In this document: positions 4,411 through 5,707 of the stretch, piece by piece
How the letters are laid out: each line of letters opens with the position of its first letter
Numbering within the stretch: the stretch's first letter is position 1
Assembly (NCBI GenBank): GCA_005878325.1
Contig: VBMR01000034.1
Coordinates: forward strand, 1-5,707
Reading direction: 5' to 3'
From: Methanobacteriota archaeon
Lineage (GTDB): Archaea > Thermoplasmatota > Thermoplasmata > RBG-16-68-12
DNA: 5,707 bases
The notes under the pieces: generated by a model
The model's database searches: none
What the model was told of the DNA's origin: nothing
The model's input: the letters and a program-made list of their open reading frames with translations, nothing else
Position numbers and translations under genes: made by a program

Positions 4411-5463
4411 CTATCGGAAGTGGCAGGCGACGAGGTGGCCGGGCTCCCGCTCCACGAGCGGCGGCTCCTTTTCCGCACACACCGCCTGCGCGAGTGGGCA
4501 CCGGGTCCGGAAGCGACAGCCGCTCGGGGGATGGCGGGCGCTCGGCAGCTCGCCCGGGAGGAGGTTCGCCGTTTCGCGCGAGAATGGGTCGGGTTCTGGA
4601 ACCGCGTCGAGGAGCGCCTCCGTATAGGGATGACGGCTCGGAGAAGAGGTGAGGTGGTGCTTGCTTCCGATCTCGACGATCTTTCCGAGATACATTACGG
4701 CAATCCGGTCCGCCATGAAGCGCACGACGCGGAGGTCGTGGCTGATGAAGAGAAACGTGGTATTCTGCTCTCGGCGGAGCCGCCGCAGCAGATTCAGGAT
4801 CTGGGCCTGCACGGAAACATCGAGCGCGGAGGTCGGTTCGTCGAGGACAAGGAAGCGGGGATCCAACGCGATCGCCCGGGCGATGCAGATGCGTTGACGT
4901 TGTCCTCCGCTGAACTCGTGCGGATACCTCCACAAATGGTCTTCGTGCAGGCCAACGCGCCGCAAAAGGGCGACCGACCGGTCCATCCACTCCTCCGGAG
5001 GGATGCCATGGGTTCTCATCGGCTCCCTCAGGATGTCGCGGACGAGCATCCGAGGATTCAGGGCCGAGAACGGATCCTGCAGGACGATCTGGAGCTCCTT
5101 CCGGAGCCGGCGCATCGCCCGCGGTCCCCGGTGGACCAGCGAATGGCGGCGCTCAATCTCGGTGAGGCGCGCGCCATCCCCCGAGGCCCGCAGCCGGCGG
5201 GCTTCCGTCAGGACGTCCCGTGGAATGCGGTAGAACACGTCGCCCTCCGTCGGTGCAATCAAATTGATCAGGCTTTTTCCCAGGGTGGTCTTGCCGCACC
5301 CGCTTTCCCCGACGAGGCCGATCGTCTCCCCGGGCAAGATGTCGAGGTCGATCGAGTCGAACGCATGGACCGGGGCGTCGGCTCTCCCCAGGAAGCGCTC
5401 CCGCCCCGCAAACGACTTCGTCAGTCCCGTCGCACCGATCAGGACGTCCTCAATGGGTCCCAT
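4411..5463 (-). CDS. Oligopeptide/dipeptide ABC transporter ATP-binding protein (OppF/DppF type)
   Basis: This 350-residue ATPase would power peptide import together with an OppD-type partner and two permeases. All nucleotide-binding motifs are present: Walker A GESGCGKTT (52-60), Q-loop LQDPFSALNPR (128-138), signature FSGGQRQR (184-191), Walker B FLVLDEP (204-210) with SALD (212-215), and the H-loop His (242). The C-terminal oligo_HPY domain starts RHPYTEALL (277-285). It carries four cysteines (C316, C322, C329, C347) in the spacing seen in Opp/Dpp ATPases, where they can hold an Fe-S cluster. Between Walker A and the Q-loop there is a charged insertion, about residues 75-120, some 26 residues longer than in E. 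coli OppF. The ATG overlaps the end of the upstream ATPase gene by 14 bases, showing an operon with likely translational coupling; GGAGG abuts the ATG. Substrate specificity (peptide, nickel or sugar) cannot be fixed, but the peptidase gene downstream favours peptides. Confidence 0.93.
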   Translation of the reverse strand: MGPIEDVLIGATGLTKSFAGRERFLGRADAPVHAFDSIDLDILPGETIGLVGESGCGKTTLGKSLINLIAPTEGDVFYRIPRDVLTEARRLRASGDGARLTEIERRHSLVHRGPRAMRRLRKELQIVLQDPFSALNPRMLVRDILREPMRTHGIPPEEWMDRSVALLRRVGLHEDHLWRYPHEFSGGQRQRICIARAIALDPRFLVLDEPTSALDVSVQAQILNLLRRLRREQNTTFLFISHDLRVVRFMADRIAVMYLGKIVEIGSKHHLTSSPSRHPYTEALLDAVPEPDPFSRETANLLPGELPSARHPPSGCRFRTRCPLAQAVCAEKEPPLVEREPGHLVACHFR

Positions 5464-5707
5464 CCTCCGGGAAGAGATAGCAGTCGACCGCGCGGCCCTC
5501 AGCGGGCGTCGTGGTCGGCGGCTTCGTTTGGCGACAGACGTCCATCGCGTGCGGGCATCTCGGGTGAAATCGGCACCCTTCCGGCGGCCGGAGGAGATCG
5601 GGCACGGTCCCTTCGATCACGCGCAGGTCATCGACCTGATCCGGGGCAACGATCGCTTGGAGCAATGCAACGGTGTACGGATGAAGCGGCCGCCGAAACA
5701 AGTCGAA
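5450..5707 (-). CDS. Oligopeptide/dipeptide ABC transporter ATP-binding protein (OppD/DppD type), C-terminal fragment
   Basis: Only the last 85 residues are in the window; the gene continues past the right edge. The visible part is the oligo_HPY domain: FDLFRRPLHPYTVALLQAI, then EGTVPDLLRPPEGCRF with four cysteines in CRFHPRCP, VCRQ and VDCYLF, the arrangement that can hold an Fe-S cluster. The nucleotide-binding domain must lie beyond the window. A TTG at 5701-5699 is not the start, since the frame continues as FDL, which is normal family sequence just before RRPLHPYT. It lies immediately upstream of the OppF-type gene and overlaps it by 14 bases. As the first of the pair in transcription order it is most likely the OppD/DppD partner, with permease and substrate-binding protein genes probably further right. 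Confidence 0.9.
   Translation of the reverse strand, partial: FDLFRRPLHPYTVALLQAIVAPDQVDDLRVIEGTVPDLLRPPEGCRFHPRCPHAMDVCRQTKPPTTTPAEGRAVDCYLFPEDGTH

Noticed and set aside
4256..4990. 244-codon minus-strand open frame overlapping the OppF and M20 genes
   Set aside because: It is a shifted reading of the OppF-type gene, rich in Arg and Pro, and overlaps two well-supported genes.

Overview
The window is archaeal. It encodes a TATA-box binding protein with the two-repeat archaeal layout and a ribosomal protein of the L35Ae family, which occurs in archaea and eukaryotes but not bacteria. TATA-like boxes lie at the spacing expected upstream of some starts. The DNA is GC-rich with strongly GC-biased third codon positions. 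A GC-rich euryarchaeal lineage, possibly within Thermoplasmatota, fits, but that placement is an impression and not a demonstrated result.

Layout from left to right. At 1-226 (minus) is a Lrp/AsnC ligand-binding (RAM) domain protein with no DNA-binding domain, cut by the left edge. A 213-bp spacer follows with two perfect palindromes. At 440-706 (minus) is L35Ae and at 770-1318 (minus) TBP, with TBP upstream; TBP has a TATA box and a good Shine-Dalgarno, while L35Ae has a TATA-like box placed for a leaderless transcript. A 295-bp divergent spacer (1319-1613) separates TBP from a plus-strand gene at 1614-2678 for a single-pass membrane protein with two similar extracytoplasmic beta-rich domains. 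A 219-bp convergent spacer follows. The right part is a minus-strand operon read from the right edge leftward: the C-terminus of an OppD/DppD ATPase (5450-5707), a complete OppF/DppF ATPase (4411-5463) and an M20-type peptidase homologue (2898-4349).

The two halves do different work. The left half is information processing: basal transcription factor, ribosomal protein and a small amino-acid-sensing type protein. The right half looks like peptide uptake coupled to a cytoplasmic metallopeptidase-like protein. The most notable point is that the M20 homologue has replacements at three positions that normally bind metal (His to Met, the bridging Asp to Asn, and probably a third Asp to Asn), while the catalytic Glu pair and C-terminal His remain. 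I see no CRISPR array, insertion sequence, tRNA, rRNA or defence system. I did not find a clear candidate for a wholly new system.
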